Positions 25,552 through 32,581 of a DNA stretch of 64,000 nucleotides are shown here, piece after piece. The first letter of the stretch is position 1; every line of letters starts with the position of its first letter. The translations under genes and the position numbers were made by a program. The notes under the pieces were generated by a model. It was given only the letters and a program-made list of their open reading frames with translations. It was not told the origin of the DNA and made no database searches. Origin of the DNA: Dyella monticola (GTDB lineage: Bacteria; Pseudomonadota; Gammaproteobacteria; Xanthomonadales; Rhodanobacteraceae); assembly GCF_003363155.1 (NCBI RefSeq), contig NZ_QRBE01000006.1, positions 62,001 to 126,000 of the forward strand. Reading direction: 5' to 3'.

Positions 25552-26748
25552 TTAGTTCGTGCGTAGCGGAGAAACCACGTTGTTGGACTGCGTGATATCG
25601 GTCGCCGAGGTGGCGATGGTAATGTCGCGCGGCACCCAGCCCGGGGTGAAGATCGACTGATTGTTCGCGTAAAACCAGGCATCGCCATTCCAGTTGATGG
25701 TGTTGCCGGCGAGCTGCACGTTGGTGGTGTTGCCGGCAATATCCACGCCGAACAGGTAGTTCTCGGTCAGGTCGCTATTGGTAATGGTCAGGCCGTTCGG
25801 GCCATTGGCGTAGACGCCGAAGCCCTGGTTGTTTTCCGACGTCACTTTGTTCAGCGTCACGTTCGACACGTTCTCATGCATTTCCAGGCCGTTGCCCACG
25901 TTGCCCGAGAGCGTGATGTTCTCCAGGCGAATCTGCTGCGTGGTGCCCTGCGTCTGCGGTTCAATGTCGATACCCGATTGCGGGGCCGTACCGTTGGAGT
26001 TGCTGAAGGTGCTGTTCACCACGTACACCTGCGTGGCGGGGCAAATAGTCAGGCCTTGGCGGCGGTTGTTGGTGGAGGTAACGCGCAGCAACGTGACGTT
26101 GGCGGAAAGCACCGCCGTGCTGCCCGAGCCAGTGGCACCGACCAGAATGCCGTCGCCCCAGCTATTGGAAACGCCGATGTCGTGCACGAACACATTGCTT
26201 GAGCCGGAGATATTGATGCCGTAGCCCCATTCGCCCGTCGTGCCCTGGTGCTGCGTACGCTCGCCGACCACGTTACCGCCGACGATCTCAACGTTGTTCA
26301 CGTTCCACGCCTTGACGATGTTGTAGCGCGTGGCGTTGTTGGGAATGGCCTTCAGATAGGCGCCACCCCACATCGACAGACGCACGTGCGAACGCAGGTT
26401 GAGACCCGTGAGCGCATTGATCATGTAGGTGCCGTTGGGAATCACCACCGTGCCGCCGCTGGCCGGCAGCGCATTGATGGCTGCCTGGATTGCCGCGGTG
26501 TCGTCGGTAACGCCGTTACCCGTGGCGCCCATGTTGAGAACGTTGATGGAGGCGGTGCCGATCGTGAGGGTCGGTGTCATCGTCCACCAGTTGGTGGCGG
26601 CGGCCGGCAGCGCGGTGGCTGAAAGCGCCAGCGTGGCGGCGATGGCCGTCAGCAGCTTGCGGTTGAATGTAAAGACGCGCGGCGTGGCCACGCCCGTTTT
26701 AGAGACAACGTTGTCCTGAGCGCCTTTCAGCGCTTGCTTGCTGTTCAC
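25552..26748 (-). CDS. Right-handed parallel beta-helix protein (GH28/pectate lyase-like)
   Basis: A 398-residue exported protein. The signal peptide (LLTAIAATLALSATALPAAA) is preceded by a 30-residue charged leader. The mature part opens with NVLNMGATGNGVTDDTAAIQ, the Pectate_lyase_3/GH28 opening, and then runs in repeats of 20-25 residues rich in Asn and Thr (for example NVTLLRVTSTNNRRQGL, QIRLENITLSGNVGNGLEMH), the coils of a beta-helix. The DD and SWGDGILVG stretches are where polygalacturonase-like enzymes carry acids, but catalytic residues cannot be set with certainty. A plant or microbial polysaccharide is the likely substrate. Confidence 0.82.
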   Translation of the reverse strand: MNSKQALKGAQDNVVSKTGVATPRVFTFNRKLLTAIAATLALSATALPAAATNWWTMTPTLTIGTASINVLNMGATGNGVTDDTAAIQAAINALPASGGTVVIPNGTYMINALTGLNLRSHVRLSMWGGAYLKAIPNNATRYNIVKAWNVNNVEIVGGNVVGERTQHQGTTGEWGYGINISGSSNVFVHDIGVSNSWGDGILVGATGSGSTAVLSANVTLLRVTSTNNRRQGLTICPATQVYVVNSTFSNSNGTAPQSGIDIEPQTQGTTQQIRLENITLSGNVGNGLEMHENVSNVTLNKVTSENNQGFGVYANGPNGLTITNSDLTENYLFGVDIAGNTTNVQLAGNTINWNGDAWFYANNQSIFTPGWVPRDITIATSATDITQSNNVVSPLRTN

Positions 26749-27001
26749 GTAGGTAGACCCCTGTTATGTGTTTGTGTAAAGCGTGGCTACGATCCGTCAG
26801 ACCCGCGTGAAGGCGCAAATGTGAAATGATGCTTTTGCTCACACTAATTGCGCAGAGCACTTGCGTTGCTCGAATTGCGTGATCCATGCATCAAAAAGAC
26901 ACGCATCGGCAAACTCAGCAACAAGAGGCTGTGTGCCTGCTTGGACGCATCCATTTTTCGCGTTTAAAAGGCGCGCGCGGGGAAACGTTACGTGCGATGG
27001 A

Positions 27002-28183
27002 TCAGAGATAGCTCAACCACCACCAGTCATGGCGCCGGCGAACACCGGCATACCATGCGCAGAGCGGATAGAGCGATATGACCACGAACGCCCAGACCAG
27101 GTAGACCACCGGCAATCCGAAATTCCAGCCGGGCGGAGCGGTAAATGGGAAATGTGCCAGGTCAGGCGACTGGAACATATTGGCGACCGTGCCATAGCAG
27201 ATCCAGCACGCAGCGACGGCGAGTAAATGGATCCAGTAGAAGTGCACCACGTAGAAAAACAGCGGTACACGCCCAATGGTGTGGGCGGGACGCAGCCATC
27301 GTGGAACACCCGCATCGAATGCCCACAAGAGCAATAATGCCGGCCCGAGCGTCATCATCAAAAATAGCAACGAAGGCGGATATTTATTGCAATTGATGAA
27401 TGACATGAGCGTAAACAGCGGCGTTTTCTGCACGCTCCACGGACCCGGGTCGCCATAAATATCGACATAGCGCAGTACCACGAATCCAAGCATCAGGCCC
27501 ACGCCAAGCCAAAAGAGCACAGGCCGCCGGACGTGTGCCGGCCATTGATAGACCGTTCCTAACACATAGCCCATGGCCGTAACGGCGACCCACGGAATAA
27601 GCACATACGCGACGACCACGGTATGGCCGTGGATGCTGAAGACAACGCCCAGCTCGTGCAATAGCTTCCATAGCGGCGCCCATGCACCGAATTGTGCCGC
27701 ATCGATGTTATCAAGCGCATTGTGGCCGGCAATGCACAGCACACCGAAGGCCGCGATCAACCAAATCGGCAGCCAGATCAGCGCCGCCAGCACGATCATC
27801 GCCCACCCGAGCGCCCACAGCACGACAAGTATGGTGATGTGATAATCGAGGTTGAACTGAAGCGCAAACCGCATCACCACGACATCGAGAAAAATAAGCC
27901 AAAGACCGCGACTGACTAAAAATCGCGCCAACGCGGATTTGGACATGCGCTTTAATGTGAGCGACGCACCCGTGCCGGTGAGCAGAAAGAATACGGGTGC
28001 GCAGAAATGCGTGATCCAGCGCGTAAAAAATAAAGCCGGCGTGGTGGTCGCCAGATCAGTCGGCTGCGAAGTCAGGCTGCCGAAGAAATCATGCGAGTGG
28101 TCGAGCGCCATGATGACGATAATGATGCCGCGCAAAAGATCGATGGACTCGATACGCGCGCGATGGATCGAACCTTCCAACAT
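27002..28183 (-). CDS. DUF1624 membrane protein (HGSNAT/YeiB-like acyltransferase)
   Basis: A 393-residue protein with about ten membrane helices. The opening RIESIDLLRGIIIVIMALDH, with Asp and His in the first helix, and HSHDFFGS after it are the marks of the DUF1624/HGSNAT group, membrane acetyltransferases that use a His to pass acetyl groups from cytoplasmic acetyl-CoA across the membrane. Later segments (GYVLGTVY, RVPLFFYVVHFYWIHLLAVA) also fit. No glycan genes are adjacent except the beta-helix gene 250 bases downstream. The acceptor is unknown. Confidence 0.88.
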   Translation of the reverse strand: MLEGSIHRARIESIDLLRGIIIVIMALDHSHDFFGSLTSQPTDLATTTPALFFTRWITHFCAPVFFLLTGTGASLTLKRMSKSALARFLVSRGLWLIFLDVVVMRFALQFNLDYHITILVVLWALGWAMIVLAALIWLPIWLIAAFGVLCIAGHNALDNIDAAQFGAWAPLWKLLHELGVVFSIHGHTVVVAYVLIPWVAVTAMGYVLGTVYQWPAHVRRPVLFWLGVGLMLGFVVLRYVDIYGDPGPWSVQKTPLFTLMSFINCNKYPPSLLFLMMTLGPALLLLWAFDAGVPRWLRPAHTIGRVPLFFYVVHFYWIHLLAVAACWICYGTVANMFQSPDLAHFPFTAPPGWNFGLPVVYLVWAFVVISLYPLCAWYAGVRRRHDWWWLSYL

Positions 28184-28404
28184 GTCGCCCCTCCCTGCTA
28201 CGGCAATTTGCGAAATGCTGCTAACAGTGTCAGGCGACTATGGGGCTCGCATTCAATCCATCCATATATAGCTTCGTTTCTCGACGTCCGCGGGCGGCCC
28301 GACCGTTCTCAGGAACCCTTATTTTCAACGCGCCTTCACTGAGCATACTCCTTGCGAAGGGAGCCGCAAACACGAAGCGCCGTTAACGCCATCTGTCGTC
28401 GAAC

Positions 28405-29046
28405 TCATGCGGGCCAAGCCGAACAACGAATGACGCTACAAAAATTTCCGGCGTGAAAATGCGGGTCCTTGTCCGCGAGTACGTCTGCCTTGACGTTGCC
28501 GAAGGTCGTGTCGGGCTTGTGCTTGATGCCGTCATAGAAGGTTTGGATGATGTCTTCCTTGAAGTGGTTTCCGCGTGGATGCGCGCGCACGACGGCATCG
28601 CGCTCGACATTGCTATATTGATCATAGGCCAGGCCAAGCACATCCATTTCCACGCCAGCCGTCACCAGCGCAATCACCGGATGCATGTGTTTTGGAATGG
28701 CAGGCGTTGTGTGCAAGGCAATGGCGGTCCATACGGTGTCGATGTCTTGCTGGTTGATGCCGCGGCTCTTCAAGAAGTCGCGCGCGGCATTGGCGCCGTC
28801 CACCTCGAAGCGCTCGTTAGGGCTGCTATACCGGTGCGAGAGCCCCATGTCGTGGAACATGCAACCGCAATAGAGCAATTCCGGATCGAACTTCAACCCG
28901 CGGTGCCTTCCCGCCAGCGCACCGAAGTAATACACGCGGCTTGAGTGGTGAAAAAGCAACGGGGAAACCGTATCCCGGACCACCTCGGTGATTTCACGCG
29001 CGAGCTGACTGTCAGGAATGGCAACGTCATCGATTTTAAAGAACAT
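28405..29046 (-). CDS. HD domain phosphohydrolase-like protein
   Basis: A 213-residue protein with metal-binding HD motifs: LLFHHSSRVYYFGALAG (first His), YCGCMFHDMGLSHRY (His-Asp pair), then AIALHTTPAI and VTAGVEMD with further ligands. The order fits single-domain HD proteins of the cyanamide-hydratase-like class. ATG 29046 is used since GGAGA lies at normal spacing; the longer frame starts within the divergent promoter. It is divergent from the GlxA-type regulator at 29169, which probably controls it. The substrate is unknown. Confidence 0.85.
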   Translation of the reverse strand: MFFKIDDVAIPDSQLAREITEVVRDTVSPLLFHHSSRVYYFGALAGRHRGLKFDPELLYCGCMFHDMGLSHRYSSPNERFEVDGANAARDFLKSRGINQQDIDTVWTAIALHTTPAIPKHMHPVIALVTAGVEMDVLGLAYDQYSNVERDAVVRAHPRGNHFKEDIIQTFYDGIKHKPDTTFGNVKADVLADKDPHFHAGNFCSVIRCSAWPA

Positions 29047-29134
29047 GGGGGATCTCCATGGATTTGACCCGTTCATTTCAGTAGAGTCGCCGCCTGTCCT
29101 CAACCGGCGTTATACGTCATATCCTGCCATTTAG

Positions 29135-29151
29135 CGCGTCATGCGGACGCG
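29135..29151. promoter_or_regulatory. Inverted repeat, candidate GlxA-type operator
   Basis: CGCGTC (29135-29140) and GACGCG (29146-29151) form a perfect inverted repeat with a 5-base spacer, 17 bases before the start of the GlxA-type gene, in the promoter shared with the HD gene. Confidence 0.4.
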
Positions 29152-29168
29152 TGGGAGATTCCGCACAA

Positions 29169-30134
29169 ATGGCCAAGACCGTTGCCGTTCTTGCTCTGCC
29201 CGGCGTCCAGTTACTCGATGTTTCCGGACCGCTGGACGTGTTTGCCCAGGCCAATATCGAAATGGGCAAGGAGTTCTACGCATTGAAAGTCATAGGATGC
29301 CGGCGCGGCTCCATCCGTAGCTCGTCTGGAGTGCGTGTACTACCGGACGCCATTGCCGGAGAAGCGAGCGAGTGCATCGATACCTTGCTGGTTGCCGGCG
29401 CCCCAAACGCTGACAGCGCCGCCCTGCCGCCACATCTGATGAAGTGGCTACGAACGACAGCTATGCGCAGCCGGCGCTACGGTTCCATTTGCACCGGCGC
29501 GTTTGTGCTCGCTGCAACAGGACTGATGGATGGACGTCATGTCGCCACCCATTGGGCGGCGGCCGAGCGGTTGGCGCACGCATTCCCCAGACTTCAGGTC
29601 GACGCGGATGCGCTGTACGTCCGCGATGGAAAGCTGCGTACTGCCGCCGGTGTTACAGCAGGTTTGGATCCTGCGCTGGTTTTGGTGGAGGAGGATGTGG
29701 GCCGCGACATAGCCAAACGTGTGGCCAGTCAACTCGTCATGTACTTCAAGCGTGCGGGCGGACAAATGCAGTTCAGCCAGAAAGGCGAGACCCGGCCCGC
29801 AGGACGTTCCGTGCTCCAGGAAGTACAGCGCTGGGTCGCCGCCACGCCGGATGTCGATCACAGCATTGCCAGCATGGCAAAACGCGCGGGATTGAGTCCT
29901 CGTCACTTCGCGCGTTTATTCCACGCGGAGGTGGGCATAACACCGGCGGCATGGGTGGAAGCCACTCGTGTCGCAGCGGCACGAACGCTGCTCGAAAATG
30001 GGCACGACACACCAAAACTGGTTGCTTCCAAATGCGGCTTTGCCAACGCCGACACGCTGCGCCGGGCGTTTAAAAAGCACGTCGGTGTTACGCCCGCTGA
30101 ATACCGCAAGCAGCATACGTGGCGGCGTCAATAG
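29169..30134 (+). CDS. GlxA family regulator (DJ-1/PfpI plus AraC)
   Basis: A 321-residue regulator. Residues about 1-175 form a DJ-1/PfpI domain: VLALPGVQLLDVSGPLDVFA, LLVAGAP, and YGSICTGAFVLAA with the nucleophile-elbow Cys. Residues about 215-315 form the AraC DNA-binding domain (SIASMAKRAGLSPRHFARLF and SKCGFANADTLRRAFKKHVG). GlxA-type regulators respond to small nitrogen compounds or other metabolites bound in the DJ-1 part, which is usually not catalytic. It is divergent from the HD protein gene. ATG 29169 is preferred; a GTG at 29151 lies upstream in frame. Confidence 0.92.
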   Translation: MAKTVAVLALPGVQLLDVSGPLDVFAQANIEMGKEFYALKVIGCRRGSIRSSSGVRVLPDAIAGEASECIDTLLVAGAPNADSAALPPHLMKWLRTTAMRSRRYGSICTGAFVLAATGLMDGRHVATHWAAAERLAHAFPRLQVDADALYVRDGKLRTAAGVTAGLDPALVLVEEDVGRDIAKRVASQLVMYFKRAGGQMQFSQKGETRPAGRSVLQEVQRWVAATPDVDHSIASMAKRAGLSPRHFARLFHAEVGITPAAWVEATRVAAARTLLENGHDTPKLVASKCGFANADTLRRAFKKHVGVTPAEYRKQHTWRRQ

Positions 30135-30234
30135 TTTTACGGCCGGTGAAAAACCGCACAGAAATTCGGAGCGCGTTATTCAAGAACGCTCTCTCATCTA
30201 TTAAAGAATAATATTGCGTGGGCGATGTCACCCA

Positions 30235-30795
30235 TCATTTAGCGGGTGGCGCAAGCGCGGTAGACGCAGGCCCAGGAATGACTTCGGAATAACACCAGCG
30301 CTGTTTCCCACCCACGCCACCAGTCATATCCGAGGTTGCGAGCGAGCAACGACCATACAGGCGATTGTCCACCATTCTCCAATAGCCGCTCAAAACGGGC
30401 CCTTCGGAAGCCAGGGTGAAATAGACGTTTGTCTTTCCGCCAGGCAGCGGTTCGGCATGGAGCGTCACATTCATGAAAACCTGTGCCCCTTCGTGTCGAC
30501 CGTTGATGATGGGCGAGCTTTTGGTCCAGCGCTTGACGCTTTTCCAAAGCAGATCATTCACCGGTCCAGGCAACCGCTGTGACTGCTGGATACCACGAAC
30601 CTGCCCTCTGGCATCCACGTACACCAGCAACGGCACGTTCATGCTCGTAGCGGACTGACTTTGGACGGCCATATCGCTATCGGCCGACTGATGAGGGCTG
30701 GAAGGATTACCCAAAGTAACTCCGTTCGCGGCGGCATTCGCTCCGAGCAGCATCGATACGGCAACGCTCAGCAAAACTACATTTGCACGGCTCAT
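30235..30795 (-). CDS. Exported protein, TonB-C-like pattern
   Basis: A 186-residue protein with a signal peptide (VVLLSVAVSMLLGANAAANG). Residues 52-130 (VPLLVYVDARGQVRGIQQSQ, then WKSVKRWTKSSPIINGRHEG and VFMNVTLHAE) have the strand-helix-strand layout of the TonB C-terminal-like proteins seen alone in Xanthomonadales. The part after that has two Cys (YGRCSL, RWCYSE). No TonB-dependent receptor is near. Location periplasmic. Function unknown; the TonB-like reading is only moderately sure. Confidence 0.65.
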   Translation of the reverse strand: MSRANVVLLSVAVSMLLGANAAANGVTLGNPSSPHQSADSDMAVQSQSATSMNVPLLVYVDARGQVRGIQQSQRLPGPVNDLLWKSVKRWTKSSPIINGRHEGAQVFMNVTLHAEPLPGGKTNVYFTLASEGPVLSGYWRMVDNRLYGRCSLATSDMTGGVGGKQRWCYSEVIPGPASTALAPPAK

Positions 30796-31199
30796 AGTCC
30801 TTACTCCTGCAAATGATGTGTGGAGGGAATGCCTGATTGGTTTACTCCCTGAAAATCGGGGTTGTCAAGTAACTGGAGGGGTATCTCTCATGGGTATGTG
30901 CAAAGGCTTGCCGGCCACTGCTCCAGGACACTGAAAGTTAAAAAAAAGCATCGCCAGGATGCCTGGGAGAACGGAGGCTTCTGCGACTGGATGGGAGCCT
31001 CAAACAACGCGTCTTGGCGTCTCCCGGATGAGGCGTGCAGACCTGCCGCTTCCCTTCGCCCGGATCATCGACTTGGCCCACACTTACTGAAAAACGCTGC
31101 CTGATCCTCCGGACAAAAAGCACACGCAAAGCCAATTCGCAGCGTGCGACAAAACTCTCCCACTTCGTACGGTCTCGCGGCGAGTTGAACTGGTACTCT
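30796..31199. other. Gene-free stretch
   Basis: No supported gene. It contains the promoter region of the exported TonB-C-like gene at the left edge and ends in the promoter of the SGNH esterase, which carries a palindromic box just beyond it. Confidence 0.5.
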
Positions 31200-31213
31200 T
31201 GTTAGCGTTAACC
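31200..31213. promoter_or_regulatory. LacI-type palindrome, possible xyl box
   Basis: TGTTAGCGTTAACC lies 28 bases before the SGNH esterase start. It matches 12 of 14 positions of the LacI-family pattern TGTTAGCGCTAACA and also resembles the XylR box known from Xanthomonas (TGGTAGCGCTAACA). It would act as an operator near the promoter start. I know the motif from memory and have not searched for it. Confidence 0.55.
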
Positions 31214-31241
31214 CATTACCGATAGAGATTGGCCGTAGCCT

Positions 31242-32498
31242 ATGAAATTTATCCGGAAGGATTTCAAGAACATTGCTCTCATTGCATCGCTGGTTTGTGC
31301 AACGGCGTGTTTCCAGGCTCAAGCTGCCGCTCCATCGCAAGCGTGGATCGCGACGTGGGGCTCCGCGCAGCAAATTCCCGAACCGCAGAACGCCCTGCCA
31401 GCGAACGATCTTCATGACGCCACCGTGCGTCAGATTTTCCATTTGTCGGTCGCCGGCAAGAAGTTGCGGGTGAAGGTTTCCAATGCGTTTGGCATTACGG
31501 CATTGCATTTCAGCTCGGTGCATATCGCACGGCCGTTGGCGGCGAATTCACCTGCCATCGATCCGGCTAGCGACCGCGCACTGAGCTTCGCGGGAGCGCC
31601 CGATGTCACCGTGCCAGCGGGGGCCGAATACCTTTCAGACCCGGTCGATTATCCCGTCGACGCCTTGTCCAACCTCGCCGTCACGTTCCATCTGGATGAC
31701 GCTCCATCCGTGGAAACCGGGCATCCGGGTTCGCGTGCCACCACGTATGTGGTGCATGGAAACAGCGTCGGTGCCGCGCGTTTCACGGCGCCCGAAAAAG
31801 TGGAGCACTGGTATCAGGTGACGGAAGTCGACGTGCAAGCATCGCCGGCGACGGGCTCCATCGTCGCGCTGGGCGACTCGATCACCGACGGCCATGCCTC
31901 GACGACGAACGGCAACGATCGCTGGCCGGATGTGCTGGCCAAGCGTCTGCAGCAATCGCCGGCGACCCGAACGATCGGTGTCGTCAACAAGGGCATTGGC
32001 GGAAACCATTTGCTGACCGACGGCCTGGGACCGAATGCGCTGGCACGTTTCGATCGCGACGCGCTCGCACCCTCCGGCGTGCGCTGGCTGATTGTGTTCG
32101 AAGGTGTCAACGACCTGGGCGGCATGGCGCGAGCCGGCGATGTGTCCAAAGCCGATCACGATGACCTGGTGCATCGGATCATCGCGGCCTATCAGCAGAT
32201 CATCGACCGCGCCCATGCGCACGGCATTGACGTTATCGGCGGCACGATCACGCCGTTTGCGGGCTCCGACTACTATCACCCCGGTCCCTTGACGGAAGCC
32301 GACAGGCAGACCATTAACGCATGGATTCGCACGCCAGGGCATTTCGACGCCGTGGTCGACTTCGATGCGGTGGTGCGTGATCCACATCAGCCGGATCGCC
32401 TGTTGCCTGCCTATGATTGCGGTGATCATTTGCATCCATCCCCAGTTGGGTATCGGGCGATGGGTGAGGCGATTCCGCTTTCGTTGTTTAAGCGGTAA
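31242..32498 (+). CDS. SGNH/GDSL hydrolase, acetyl-xylan-esterase-like
   Basis: A 418-residue exported protein (signal peptide NIALIASLVCATACFQAQAA). Residues about 30-200 are a beta-rich domain; the SGNH core begins with ALGDSITDG (Ser nucleophile near 213), then GIGGN with the Gly of block II, EGVNDLGG with Asn of block III, and DHLHPSPVGYRAMG with the catalytic Asp-His. Secreted members of this group often remove acetyl groups from plant polysaccharide. The neighbours support this: a LacI-type box in the promoter and a convergent GH115 gene 83 bases away. Confidence 0.9.
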   Translation: MKFIRKDFKNIALIASLVCATACFQAQAAAPSQAWIATWGSAQQIPEPQNALPANDLHDATVRQIFHLSVAGKKLRVKVSNAFGITALHFSSVHIARPLAANSPAIDPASDRALSFAGAPDVTVPAGAEYLSDPVDYPVDALSNLAVTFHLDDAPSVETGHPGSRATTYVVHGNSVGAARFTAPEKVEHWYQVTEVDVQASPATGSIVALGDSITDGHASTTNGNDRWPDVLAKRLQQSPATRTIGVVNKGIGGNHLLTDGLGPNALARFDRDALAPSGVRWLIVFEGVNDLGGMARAGDVSKADHDDLVHRIIAAYQQIIDRAHAHGIDVIGGTITPFAGSDYYHPGPLTEADRQTINAWIRTPGHFDAVVDFDAVVRDPHQPDRLLPAYDCGDHLHPSPVGYRAMGEAIPLSLFKR

Positions 32499-32527
32499 CA
32501 GCTTTCTGCGCAGAAGAAGCGATCTCG

Positions 32528-32567
32528 CCCAGCTGTCCGTCCGGCGAAAGCCGGAATGACAGCTGGG
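32528..32567. terminator. Two-level hairpin between convergent genes
   Basis: CCCAGCTGTC (32528-32537) pairs with GACAGCTGGG (32558-32567), and inside it CCGGC-GAAA-GCCGG (32541-32554) forms a second stem with a GAAA tetraloop. It lies between the ends of the SGNH and GH115 genes. The inner part resembles the short palindromic repeats scattered through many gamma-proteobacterial genomes. Confidence 0.6.
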
Positions 32568-32581
32568 AAAGTTGAGTGCTT

